A stretch of 64,000 nt of DNA from Flavobacterium sp. KACC 22763 (GCF_028736155.1 NZ_CP117879.1:5084001-5148000), one strand, 5' to 3'. Numbered from the stretch's first letter, positions 8,596-16,884 are shown. Notes: generated by a model from the sequence alone, not told the origin. Numbers and translations are program-made.

Positions 8596-9114
8596 ATGCT
8601 TATTAAATCTGTAAACGGAAAATCGCCTCTTATTCCAGAGGATTGTTATGTGGCCGAAAATGCTACTATTGTTGGAGATGTTACTTTTGGAGAATCTTGC
8701 AGTGTTTGGTTTAATGCTGTTGTTAGGGGAGATGTTCATTTTATTAAAATTGGAAATAAAGTAAACATTCAAGATGGCGCTGTAATTCATTGCACATACC
8801 AAAAACACCCTACTATTATTGGAAATAATGTATCAATTGGTCATAATGCAATTGTTCACGGCTGTACAATTCATGATAATGTTTTAATCGGAATGGGAGC
8901 CATTGTAATGGATAATTGTGTGGTAGAAAGCAATGCTATAATTGCTGCCGGAGCTGTAGTAACCCAAAATACGGTTGTGACTTCTGGAAGTATTTACGCT
9001 GGTGTTCCTGCCAAAAAAGTAAAAGATATAGATCAGTCTGATTTTGCTGGAGAAATTGAACGCATTTCAAATAATTACGTAATGTATTCAAGCTGGTTCA
9101 AAAACGAAGAATAG
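8596..9114 (+). CDS. Gamma-carbonic-anhydrase-like hexapeptide-repeat protein
   Basis: 172 residues, without a signal peptide. Left-handed beta-helix hexapeptide repeats run from about 20 to 135. The putative metal ligands are at the expected positions: His65, His83 and His88, together with Arg44 in VVRGD and Gln59. These are the hallmarks of the gamma-CA family (YrdA/PaaY type), which form trimers with metal sites between subunits. The C-terminal helix follows KKVKDIDQSDFAGE. It starts 10 bases after the PorP/SprF stop, so they are probably co-transcribed. Carbonic anhydrase activity varies within the family, so the enzymatic role is not certain. Confidence 0.88.
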   Translation: MLIKSVNGKSPLIPEDCYVAENATIVGDVTFGESCSVWFNAVVRGDVHFIKIGNKVNIQDGAVIHCTYQKHPTIIGNNVSIGHNAIVHGCTIHDNVLIGMGAIVMDNCVVESNAIIAAGAVVTQNTVVTSGSIYAGVPAKKVKDIDQSDFAGEIERISNNYVMYSSWFKNEE

Positions 9115-9116
9115 AA

Positions 9117-9240
9117 ATTTCAATATTGAAATTCCAAATTCCAAATTCCAAATTCTAAATAGAAATCTCAAAATAGAAAATTCCAAATTCCAAAGGTTAA
9201 GTCTTGGAATTTGGAATTTTCATTTTTTGGAATTTGAAAA
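9117..9240. repeat. Iterated-word inverted repeat (AATTCCAAATTCC words)
   Basis: In the gap between two convergent genes, a left block repeats the word ATTCCAA several times with small variations. A right block carries the complement (CTTGGAATTTGGAATTTTC then TTGGAATTTG). The blocks can fold into a long AT-rich hairpin, and each arm is itself a loose tandem repeat of about 7 bases. It may act as a two-way terminator, but there is no clean stem with a U tract. Confidence 0.65.
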
Positions 9241-9243
9241 AAA

Positions 9244-9957
9244 TTATAGGTTGATTTTTTCGAAGAAAGTGCTTTTATAGCTTTCGCTGATAGGAATTCT
9301 TTTGTCGCTTATTAATACCTTGTTTTTCTGAATCGATTTTACATGTTTGATATTGATAATATACGATCTGTGAATTCTTGCAAAACCTTTGCTTGAAAGC
9401 AGATTTTCAAGTTTGATTAAGCTAATTAAAGTCAGTGTAAATTTATTATCTGTAGTGTAAATTTTGACATAATCTTTAAGGCCTTCAATAAAAAGAATAT
9501 CGGCAAAATTTAATTTTACATTTTCATATTCAGCGCGAACAAACATAAAATCCTGTTCGATTTCTGGTGTATTATTGCTTTCTGTAAGTGCTTGAGTTGA
9601 CACAGGCTGTAAAACTTGCTGAGCGCGAACTACAGCTTTTAAAAAGCGATGAAACGGAATTGGTTTTACTAAATAATCAACTGCTCCAAGATTAAATCCT
9701 TCTACAGCATAATCAGAATAAGCGGTCGTAAAAATAACCAGAGGTTTTTTCTCTATAGTGTTTAAAAAATCAATTCCAGAAAAATGAGGCATCTGAATAT
9801 CCAGAAAAATCAAATCAACATTATTCTGATTGATAAACGAAACGGCATCAATAGCATTATTGAAAGTGCTAATCAGCTCCAAAGTATCAACTTTTTTGAC
9901 AAAATCCTGTAGTAGTTCAACAGCCAAAGGTTCGTCATCAATAATTACACATTTCAT
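9244..9957 (-). CDS. LytTR-family response regulator
   Basis: 237 residues. The receiver domain (about 1-120) has the acidic pair DD at 7-8 and the phosphoacceptor Asp53 in FLDIQMP; a LytTR DNA-binding domain follows (about 135-237, with FARIHRSYIINIKHV). Regulators of this class bind direct repeats as dimers after phosphorylation by LytS-type kinases. The likely partner kinase is at 10788-11903 on the same strand, separated by the dioxygenase gene. A TACTTTTG box on the minus strand (9995-10002) could give it its own promoter in the 107-base gap. Targets may include the divergent genes of this locus; this is inferred from position only. Confidence 0.92.
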   Translation of the reverse strand: MKCVIIDDEPLAVELLQDFVKKVDTLELISTFNNAIDAVSFINQNNVDLIFLDIQMPHFSGIDFLNTIEKKPLVIFTTAYSDYAVEGFNLGAVDYLVKPIPFHRFLKAVVRAQQVLQPVSTQALTESNNTPEIEQDFMFVRAEYENVKLNFADILFIEGLKDYVKIYTTDNKFTLTLISLIKLENLLSSKGFARIHRSYIINIKHVKSIQKNKVLISDKRIPISESYKSTFFEKINL

Positions 9958-9994
9958 CTTTTCTGAATTAGTTTTTTAAAATTTATTTTGCATT

Positions 9995-10002
9995 CAAAAG
10001 TA
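9995..10002 (-). promoter_or_regulatory. -7 box TACTTTTG upstream of the LytTR regulator
   Basis: The minus-strand TACTTTTG matches TAnnTTTG and lies 38 bases before the start codon at 9957. No good -33 TTG is visible. Confidence 0.3.
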
Positions 10003-10064
10003 GTTTGAAACCAGTAAATTAAGTTTTAAAATTTTCATAAAATACTGGTTTTTACAAATCAACA

Positions 10065-10775
10065 TTATGCGTTAACGGTTATCGTTTTTGTAAGCGTATA
10101 ACCATCTGTTAAGTTTCCTGTAAGTGTAGCAAGTTCATCGGCTAGACTATCGGAAAAAACATTGTCTTTTGCATTTGCAGTATCTGCCTGTCCATGCGCT
10201 ACATAATTGGTACTTGAATAAACCTGACTCGAAATGGTTTCTGGAAACGCAATCTGAGTTACAAGTAATGAAATGCCTGTACTTGATAAAATTTCTACAT
10301 GCACGTGTGGAGCTCTTCCTTGATACCAGCCAGGATAAATTGAAATAAAAGAAACTTCTCCATTAGTGTTTGAAGTCTGTCTTCCTCTTAAGAAATGAAC
10401 AGAAGTGTAATCGGTTTGCTGCATTTGCGTGCCACCATATTCAGAATAATTTCCGTCTTTGTCACAATGCCAAACATCTACTAAAACTCCCGAAAGAGGT
10501 TCGCAATTATTCTTTTTGTTTTCGATTTTTAAATTAATCAATAACGCAATTCCAACACGGTCAGATTTGATGTTTTCTAAAACCAATTGACTCGGCGTTT
10601 TAATAGGGAACGGACCTTTTGTTTCTGAAGGAGAAACCATGCAGCTTCCGTCTCCAGAATTGCTTGATTCGGTATCATCGTTGTCACTTTTAGAACAAGA
10701 TTCTAAAAATTTTGAAGCGCTTGCCAATGAAGCAATGCCCAAAATACCATTTCGGATGAATTTTTTTCTGTCCAT
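10065..10775 (-). CDS. Lipid-anchored intradiol ring-cleavage dioxygenase
   Basis: 236 residues. The N-terminus RKKFIRNGILG then FLESCSK looks like a Tat-type signal merged with a lipoprotein signal (Cys27), followed by an acidic, Ser-rich linker (28-45). The catalytic domain has the four expected Fe(III) ligands: Tyr110 in WHCDKDGNY, Tyr151 in YPGWYQGR, and His157 and His159 in APHVHVEI. The family opens catechol-type rings between the two hydroxyls. Secreted single-domain members act on aromatic compounds outside the cytoplasm. Here it is encoded between a LytS-type kinase (12 bases upstream) and a LytTR regulator. The acidic residues after Cys27 resemble a Bacteroidota surface-export signal. 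The substrate is unknown. Confidence 0.88.
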   Translation of the reverse strand: MDRKKFIRNGILGIASLASASKFLESCSKSDNDDTESSNSGDGSCMVSPSETKGPFPIKTPSQLVLENIKSDRVGIALLINLKIENKKNNCEPLSGVLVDVWHCDKDGNYSEYGGTQMQQTDYTSVHFLRGRQTSNTNGEVSFISIYPGWYQGRAPHVHVEILSSTGISLLVTQIAFPETISSQVYSSTNYVAHGQADTANAKDNVFSDSLADELATLTGNLTDGYTLTKTITVNA

Positions 10776-10787
10776 AATCAGTTTTCT

Positions 10788-11903
10788 TTAGTGTATTGCG
10801 GTTTTAATTTCGTCTAATTTTAAATTCAAATGAACTCGGTAATAATTATCATCTTGTGTGATGGTAAGTTCGTGTGCGTTTGGATATAGAAGATCAAGAC
10901 GGTTTTGGATATTTACCAATCCAATTCCTGAATTTTCAGGATCTTTCACGTAATTTTCAATGGTATTTTCAATCCAAAAGTCAAGATTGTGATCTGTAAT
11001 TAGAATCTTGATTTTTACGTGAGCAGCGCCTTTATAATCAGTCCCATATTTAAAAGCATTTTCTACAAAAGAAATCAATAGTAAAGGCTCAATAAACTTG
11101 TTTTTAGTATCACCATGAACATTGATTACAATGTCTTCAATATTGTTTAATCGCAGTTTTTGCAATTCAATATAATTCTGAATATAATTGACCTCTTTTT
11201 CTAAAGCCACCGTTTTGTTGTCGGTCTCATACAGCATATACCGCATAAGCTCAGACAAGGTTACGATGGCATCAGGGACCAAATCAGATTTTTTGTGTGC
11301 GAGAGAATAAATACTGTTTAAGGAATTAAATAAAAAATGCGGATTGGTTTGTTTGCGCAAATAAATCAATTCGGTATTTGTTCGATGAGTCTCGGCAATC
11401 AGTTTATTTTGCTGATTATTATAAAATTCAGTCAATGTTCTAATAATGGCTGAGATCGTAATAATCAGAATATAGAAAAATGAAGGAGCAATTTTAAAAA
11501 AAAGTGGCTGTCTCATTTCTATTCTATGATGCATTTTACCATCTCTTGGTAAAAAATGGGGATCGCGAATAATGGTTTCAGAATGCATCATTTTCTCAGG
11601 CCTTAAATGTCTAAATTCAGGAACAAAATAATTTAATCGTATTGCCATAAATAGTGCAATCAGACCAATAGCAAATGCGCCGTAGAGCCAATATTTTTTT
11701 TGCAGCAGATAATTTGGAACCAAATAAAAATAGTTCAGATAAAACAATAAAATTCCAGAAAGCCATTGGGCATAAAAATCGTTGTCTAGCTTAAATGGAC
11801 TTTCGTAAAATTGAATTAGAGAAGTCAAAATAAAGAAAATCCATATCATAAAATGGAATAGTATTTTGTTGTAGCCTGTATTTTTAATGGTATCGATCTG
11901 CAT
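10788..11903 (-). CDS. LytS-type sensor histidine kinase with Met/His-rich periplasmic loop
   Basis: 371 residues. Four membrane segments are visible (about 14-32, 46-62, 73-93 and 137-156), then a short coiled coil and the His_kinase domain with His189 in QTNPHFLFNSLNS, then an HATPase domain (FVENAFKYG; GIGLVNIQNRL). With an even number of segments both ends are cytoplasmic, so the loop between segments 3 and 4 (about 94-136) faces the periplasm. That loop holds His99, Met105, Met106, His107, His116, Met124, His125, His126 and Met130, a composition suited to binding a metal. It abuts the DUF4907 gene upstream and lies 12 bases from the dioxygenase. Its partner is probably the regulator at 9244-9957. 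Confidence 0.92.
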   Translation of the reverse strand: MQIDTIKNTGYNKILFHFMIWIFFILTSLIQFYESPFKLDNDFYAQWLSGILLFYLNYFYLVPNYLLQKKYWLYGAFAIGLIALFMAIRLNYFVPEFRHLRPEKMMHSETIIRDPHFLPRDGKMHHRIEMRQPLFFKIAPSFFYILIITISAIIRTLTEFYNNQQNKLIAETHRTNTELIYLRKQTNPHFLFNSLNSIYSLAHKKSDLVPDAIVTLSELMRYMLYETDNKTVALEKEVNYIQNYIELQKLRLNNIEDIVINVHGDTKNKFIEPLLLISFVENAFKYGTDYKGAAHVKIKILITDHNLDFWIENTIENYVKDPENSGIGLVNIQNRLDLLYPNAHELTITQDDNYYRVHLNLKLDEIKTAIH

Positions 11904-12236
11904 TTACAATTTTATTTTTAATAAAATTAGTTCATTTTTGGTTACCGTTGGAGATAAGTTTTGTTTGAGTTTCTGCTTTACTAGAGCAGCAACTTTCAAA
12001 GCATCGCTCTCTGTATCAAAACTTTTAGTGTCACTTATCACGGGAATGATAGACTGTTTAATTACAATTTTTTCTTTGTAAGCTATCGTATAGCCCCATC
12101 CAGAATTTGTTTTAAAAGACGCGGTTGTTAAAGCTTCTTTTTTTGCGCAGGCAATAAAAAGTAAAAGAAGTGCAAAAACAATTAAATTCTTCTGGCGTAA
12201 TGCCCAGAAGAATTTTTTAATTTTAGTTATCATCAT
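11904..12236 (-). CDS. DUF4907-type lipoprotein
   Basis: 110 residues. The signal peptide ends at LLLFIACAKK, giving a lipidated Cys near residue 30. The mature part carries a pattern I recognise as DUF4907 (GWGYTIAYKEKIVIKQSIIP, then SDALKVAALVKQKL). The start overlaps the end of the Kelch gene by 14 bases and its stop abuts the kinase start, so translation is probably coupled. Its function is unknown. Association with Kelch proteins in Bacteroidota is from memory. It is probably an outer membrane lipoprotein facing the periplasm or the surface. Confidence 0.75.
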   Translation of the reverse strand: MMITKIKKFFWALRQKNLIVFALLLLFIACAKKEALTTASFKTNSGWGYTIAYKEKIVIKQSIIPVISDTKSFDTESDALKVAALVKQKLKQNLSPTVTKNELILLKIKL

Positions 12237-13230
12237 CGCTTTGTTCGTCTAATGGCTTGAATTCCCAAGCATCGTCAAAGTAAGTAGAACCAACTCTTCC
12301 TAGCATATAGAAACCGCGGTTATTGATTGAGAAACCAACAGCATCAGTTCTTGTAGCGCCTTCCATCGGAGTTCTTTCTGTCCATAAATCAGTTGATGGA
12401 TTATACTCCCAAACTGTTTTGATATTTTCACCTCCTACAACATATCCTAAGCCATTCATAGAAAAACTCGAAGCATTAGAACGTACAATAGCATAATCGT
12501 CATTGTAGCTGTAATCATCATCTGTATCTTTATCGATATCACGTTTTCTTGTCCAAACATCTGTTGCTGGATCAAATTCCCAGAAATCTTCTTGATAAAC
12601 GCCGTTGTTCACGCCCGTTACCAAATACGCTTTGTCTGCAATTGTAAACACAGTCGCATTACGTCTTTTGTTACCGCTGAAGCCATTTACAAGAGTCCAA
12701 GTATTGGCCTGATCATCGTACTGATAAAAATCTTTTAAATAATTTCCGTCATAACCTGTTCCAAAATACGCTTTGCCACCAACCTGGAAACCTACGGCAG
12801 CGTAACGAGCTGTTCCTGCAAAATCTGTTTTTTGTGTCCAGCTGTTTGCAGAAGGATCGTATTGGTAAAAGTCTTTCAGTTTGTTTGTTCCATCATAACC
12901 AAGACCTACATATCCTTTGTCATTTAGTGTAAAACTAGAAGCAGAACTTCTTCCAATACCACCAAAATCAGCTTTCTGTTCCCAATAATCTCCATTAGAG
13001 TTGTAAACCCATAAATCTTTTAAATAAACATCGCCTGTATAGCCGCCAACTACATAAGCATAATCTCCAATAACAAAACTTGTGGCACTAGATCTTGCAG
13101 GGCCATCAAAGGCCGATTTTTTAATCCAGTTTCCTACCAAATCATCGTCGTCATCGTCATTGCTGCAGCTTATAAAAAAGAGGCTTGAAAAAAGCGCTGC
13201 GAATAAAATTCCTTTTTTTAGATTAATCAT
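12223..13230 (-). CDS. Kelch-repeat surface lipoprotein
   Basis: 335 residues. The lipoprotein signal ends at FFISCSNDDDDDD; the Asp run right after the Cys fits the surface-export signal described for Bacteroidota lipoproteins. The rest is about six Kelch blades, each with a ..AYVVGGY.. strand and a W at the end (DLWVYNSNGDYWEQK, DFYQYDPSANSWTQK, DFYQYDDQANTWTLV, DFWEFDPATDVWTRK, TVWEYNPSTDLWTER), closing as a beta-propeller. One blade carries an acidic insert (DKDTDDDYSYNDDY). Such propellers bind glycans or proteins or form enzymes such as sialate epimerases; which applies here is not visible. It is in an operon with the barrel protein upstream (14 bases) and DUF4907 downstream. Confidence 0.9.
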   Translation of the reverse strand: MINLKKGILFAALFSSLFFISCSNDDDDDDLVGNWIKKSAFDGPARSSATSFVIGDYAYVVGGYTGDVYLKDLWVYNSNGDYWEQKADFGGIGRSSASSFTLNDKGYVGLGYDGTNKLKDFYQYDPSANSWTQKTDFAGTARYAAVGFQVGGKAYFGTGYDGNYLKDFYQYDDQANTWTLVNGFSGNKRRNATVFTIADKAYLVTGVNNGVYQEDFWEFDPATDVWTRKRDIDKDTDDDYSYNDDYAIVRSNASSFSMNGLGYVVGGENIKTVWEYNPSTDLWTERTPMEGATRTDAVGFSINNRGFYMLGRVGSTYFDDAWEFKPLDEQSDDDN

Positions 13231-13244
13231 AGTGTATTTAATAT

Positions 13245-14087
13245 TTATTGTTTGTATTTGATCCCTATTCCTAAAACGTAGCCATTTCCAGTATTATAGT
13301 CGTATGCTTTATGGTCATTGCTGTCTATTAAATTGTATTTTTTGTTGAAATCATAACCGCCTTTAAAATTTAAAAACCAATTGCCACCAACATTTCTTTC
13401 GTATTCTAAAGCCGAAGTCATTTGTGATAAAATGGCTTTTTCGGCATTGTCATCTGCACTGGATGTTTCGTCTAAATGATAAAAGTTTCCATTAAAACTA
13501 TTTGTCAGACTGAATTTATTTCGATCATTATTGGAATACGAAATTTTCGAATCTGGGAATCCTATTCTAAAATTGGTTTTTTCATTCATTTTATAATCAA
13601 AAGCAACAATCGGTGTAATCTTAGGTGCTCCAAAAATTGATGTTCGTCCAGCACCAGCAGTTACACTCAGTTTTGAACTAATCTGCTGACTGATTTCTAA
13701 ACTTCCTAAAACAGTAACATCTGAAAAATCCAGTTTACTCTGAAAATTTGCCGTTGGAATAACTGAAAGCTTCCATTTTGTCTTTTCTGCTATTTCAGAT
13801 GAATATTCAAACTTGTTTTGAACTTGGTTGAATTTGTCCTGATCGGCATAAAAATTATAGGGATTCAATTCGTAATTCACTTTCAGATTAGAATATTCTA
13901 ACGTGTTCGCTATCTTGCTTTTTGTTCCTAGTTTTTTCTGATAAAAAATAGCAATGTTTGTTTCGCTAAAATTTATCTTTTCTGTTGGCTCAGTTTTGAA
14001 ATTAATAGCTGCGCTAAAATTTTCCTGAGCTTTTAAACCTAAAAATGAAATCAAAAAAAGAAAACAAATTAAAAACCTTACTTTCAT
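13245..14087 (-). CDS. Outer membrane beta-barrel protein (DUF6268-like)
   Basis: 280 residues. The signal peptide ends at GLKAQ (residue 20). The mature chain is alternating amphipathic strands with frequent aromatic ends and short polar turns, closing with YVLGIGIKYKQ, as in 10-14-stranded outer membrane barrels. I think it belongs to the DUF6268 group but this is uncertain. It is the first gene of the minus-strand operon, followed by the Kelch lipoprotein after 14 bases. It may form the membrane platform for that lipoprotein. A TAATTTTG box lies upstream (14105-14112, minus). Confidence 0.7.
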   Translation of the reverse strand: MKVRFLICFLFLISFLGLKAQENFSAAINFKTEPTEKINFSETNIAIFYQKKLGTKSKIANTLEYSNLKVNYELNPYNFYADQDKFNQVQNKFEYSSEIAEKTKWKLSVIPTANFQSKLDFSDVTVLGSLEISQQISSKLSVTAGAGRTSIFGAPKITPIVAFDYKMNEKTNFRIGFPDSKISYSNNDRNKFSLTNSFNGNFYHLDETSSADDNAEKAILSQMTSALEYERNVGGNWFLNFKGGYDFNKKYNLIDSNDHKAYDYNTGNGYVLGIGIKYKQ

Positions 14088-14104
14088 TATTTATTTTATT
14101 GGCT

Positions 14105-14112
14105 CAAAATTA
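14105..14112 (-). promoter_or_regulatory. -7 box TAATTTTG for the barrel-Kelch operon
   Basis: The minus-strand TAATTTTG matches TAnnTTTG and sits 18 bases before the start at 14087. The -33 part is not evident, which would be consistent with an activator-dependent promoter. Confidence 0.35.
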
Positions 14113-14295
14113 GACGGATGATGCCCTTAAAAAAAAGAAGATATATATATGACGTGTTTTGATAGACAAAATCGTCGTTTTTACGGTCGAATTAAAATTT
14201 TAGAATAGAATTTAGGTTGTAGACTGTTTTGTGCAGTCTGTAGCTTAAAAAAGCTTGATAGTATATGTTATAGTGTGTCGCCAAAGTGTGCAATT

Positions 14296-14303
14296 TATAT
14301 TTG
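14296..14303 (+). promoter_or_regulatory. -7 box TATATTTG for the DUF4270 gene
   Basis: TATATTTG matches TAnnTTTG, 15 bases before the ATG at 14319, giving a very short leader. There is no TTG at the expected -33 distance. The 207-base divergent gap also holds a small stem (AGACTG/CAGTCT at 14221-14239) that could be part of a regulatory site. Confidence 0.3.
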
Positions 14304-14318
14304 CTCAAAAATTAGATT

Positions 14319-15644
14319 ATGCACAAGTTTATATTGATACTGCTTTTTGTACTGACCTTATTTTCATGTGGTACAGACACAGACACTGGAGAATTTACTG
14401 TTGGGTCAGATTATTTGGCTTTGAGCAATAAAGTGATTATGATTGATACGGTGACAGTCAATATGTCGACAATTAATTTTGATTCACTGGCAACTTCTAA
14501 CCGAGGAAGAATTCTGATAGGAAATTACGATGATCCTATTTTCGGAAAAGTAAAATCAGATAGCTATTTTCAGCTTTCTACTAGTAATTATGCTTTGTCT
14601 AGCGTAGGTTCAGATACAGAATCGGTGAATTATGTGTTTGACTCTATTTCTATGATTCTTAAATACGACAAATATTATTACGGAGATACTACAAGAGTCC
14701 AGACATTCAATATTTATAGATTAACTCAAAAAGTTAAGCCAAACAAAGATGATAATAATTTCTATAATAATTCAACGCTGACTTATAGTTCAGAAAGTTT
14801 GGGTAAAATATCTTATAAACCAAGACCGAAGGAAAAAGATTCGATTAATATTCAAATGAGTAAAGAATTTGGTGAGGCTCTTTTTCAAAAAATAAAGAAA
14901 AGAGAGGTTACAGATTTTGACAGCTTTACAGAATATCTGAAGGGATTTGTATTGGTTCCAGAAAATTCAAGTTCTTCCAATGTTATCGGATTTAGTGCTT
15001 CTGAAAGTAAGGTTCGATTATATTATTCGAAGTATCAAACAGACAATGAAACTCCACTTATTATCGATTTTTCAATTTTAGATGCCACTAAGCAGTTTAA
15101 TTCTATTTCGCTCGATAAAACAGGAACGATACTGCAAAATCTACCGGTATCCACGGGCACACTATCCAGCACATTACTCAATAATCAGGGATTTATACAA
15201 TCTGGAACTGGAGTTGCTTGTCGGATCGATTTTCCTAACATAAAACAGTTTAAGAATATTTCGGCAAATGGTGCCATAGTAGATGCAGAATTAATTCTTA
15301 AACCGGTCAATAATACTTATTCGGAAAAATATCCTTTAGCAGATTCGCTAACTGTTTATGTGGGAGATAATTTAAATAGAATAAGTGGAACACTTCTAAA
15401 TGCTGCAGGCTCCTCGGTTTATGGAAAGCTGAGCAAAAGCAGTGATGAATTTAATGAAAATGTAGGGTATTCCATTCCGATCGGAAACTTTCTTCAGAAA
15501 GAAATGCTAAAACAATCTGATTCAAGGTCATCACTTATTTTGACATTGCCAGGGATTGCACAATCTGTTGATAGAATCGTTTTCGGCAATCAAAAACATG
15601 TCAACAATAAAATTCAGCTGAAAATTTATTACATCTCTTATTAA
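14319..15644 (+). CDS. DUF4270-family lipoprotein
   Basis: 441 residues. The signal peptide ends at LTLFSCGTDTDTG, so lipidation at Cys17 is expected. The mature start DTDTGEFTVGSDYL and NRGRILIGNYDDPIFGKVKSDSYFQL are typical of DUF4270 proteins, which are common outer-envelope lipoproteins of Bacteroidota without a known role. The rest is beta-rich. It begins the plus-strand arm of the locus, divergent from the barrel-Kelch operon, and its stop codon is followed without a gap by the FadL-like gene. The pairing suggests that the lipoprotein and the barrel act together. Confidence 0.85.
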   Translation: MHKFILILLFVLTLFSCGTDTDTGEFTVGSDYLALSNKVIMIDTVTVNMSTINFDSLATSNRGRILIGNYDDPIFGKVKSDSYFQLSTSNYALSSVGSDTESVNYVFDSISMILKYDKYYYGDTTRVQTFNIYRLTQKVKPNKDDNNFYNNSTLTYSSESLGKISYKPRPKEKDSINIQMSKEFGEALFQKIKKREVTDFDSFTEYLKGFVLVPENSSSSNVIGFSASESKVRLYYSKYQTDNETPLIIDFSILDATKQFNSISLDKTGTILQNLPVSTGTLSSTLLNNQGFIQSGTGVACRIDFPNIKQFKNISANGAIVDAELILKPVNNTYSEKYPLADSLTVYVGDNLNRISGTLLNAAGSSVYGKLSKSSDEFNENVGYSIPIGNFLQKEMLKQSDSRSSLILTLPGIAQSVDRIVFGNQKHVNNKIQLKIYYISY

Positions 15645-16880
15645 ATGAAAAATAAAATTGTTCTTTGGAGCTGCTTCCTTTTAATGTGGCTGACTTCGTT
15701 TTCTCAAAGTATTTCAAGCTCTCCATATTCACTTTATGGCGTAGGAAGTTTGTATGATTCAGATTTTGGTTATCTGTCTTCAATTGGCGGTTCAGGAATT
15801 GCTTTGCCTTCAGATACTTTTATCAATAATTTGAATCCAGCTTCTTTAGGATTCATGTATCAGAATCATTTTCTTTTTGATATCGGAGGGAAAGCTATTG
15901 CAACAACTTACCAGAGCAGTAATCGTACAGAGAAGCGAAATAATTTTCAGTTTTCTCATTTGGCTTTTGCTTTTCCTGTTTCTAAAAATTCTGGTTTTAG
16001 TTTAGCACTTCGTCCATATTCTAGTTCAGTGTTTAAAATTTCTAATTTGAAACTTCCAATCGCAGACAGTCAGGAATATTATTATGTTACAGCACAAGGT
16101 TCGGGAGGTTTAAATAATTTAGATTTTTCTTATGGGTATCGATTTGGAAAAAAATTGACAGTAGGAGCAACAGGAACAGTACTTTTTGGAAATACGGTTG
16201 ATGACCGTGCTTTTTTAATTTCGAATGCTATTACTACCATTCATAAGCAAACAGATTATAGAGGTGTTCGTGCAACATTAGGAGCTCAATTTAAAATAGA
16301 TTCTACATTTACAATAGGAACGACATTCAAAGTTCCCACTAGAATAAATGCTTCCAAAATACAATCGGTAACGAGTATTGCAGATGAGGTAGTATCTTCT
16401 ATAGAAACCGATAAAGCTTCAGATACCGACGATTATTATATGCCTTTAGAAATTGGTTTTGGAGCCAGCAAGCGATTTAAAAATAATCTGAATGTGACTT
16501 TAGATTACGAAAAAAGCTTCTGGGGAAACACTAATCAATCTGAACTTTATGGAAAATTTGTAAATCAAGATCGTTTTGCACTAGGATTAACTTATAGTGC
16601 CAATAAGAATGTTAGAAGATATTGGGATAGAGTGGGGTATGCGGCAGGTGTGAATTTTGATAATGGTTATCTGGAAATTGACAAACAGCGCGTAAATAGT
16701 GCATCTATTTCTGTTGGATTAAATCTGCCAATTGATAACACGTTTTCGTCACTTAATATTTCTTATTCTTACGGGCAGAAAGGCAGAATCGCAAATGATT
16801 TAATAAAAGAAAATTACCATAAAATATCACTCAACCTATCGTTGGACGGAATTTGGTTCGTCAAGCGAAAGTTTGAATAA
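15645..16880 (+). CDS. FadL/OmpP1-like outer membrane beta-barrel protein
   Basis: 411 residues. The signal peptide ends at TSFSQ (residue 21). The mature part starts ISSSPYSLYGVGSLYD and continues IGGSGIALPSDTFINNLNPAS, a pattern seen in FadL/PorV-like barrels of Bacteroidota. Beta strands continue to the C-terminal LNLSLDGIWFVKRKF. It starts at the base after the DUF4270 stop, so the two are almost certainly co-translated. FadL-type barrels let hydrophobic compounds cross the outer membrane. A link to the aromatic-cleaving dioxygenase in the facing operon is possible but unproven. It ends 4 bases from the opposing murI stop. Confidence 0.8.
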   Translation: MKNKIVLWSCFLLMWLTSFSQSISSSPYSLYGVGSLYDSDFGYLSSIGGSGIALPSDTFINNLNPASLGFMYQNHFLFDIGGKAIATTYQSSNRTEKRNNFQFSHLAFAFPVSKNSGFSLALRPYSSSVFKISNLKLPIADSQEYYYVTAQGSGGLNNLDFSYGYRFGKKLTVGATGTVLFGNTVDDRAFLISNAITTIHKQTDYRGVRATLGAQFKIDSTFTIGTTFKVPTRINASKIQSVTSIADEVVSSIETDKASDTDDYYMPLEIGFGASKRFKNNLNVTLDYEKSFWGNTNQSELYGKFVNQDRFALGLTYSANKNVRRYWDRVGYAAGVNFDNGYLEIDKQRVNSASISVGLNLPIDNTFSSLNISYSYGQKGRIANDLIKENYHKISLNLSLDGIWFVKRKFE

Positions 16881-16884
16881 TAAT

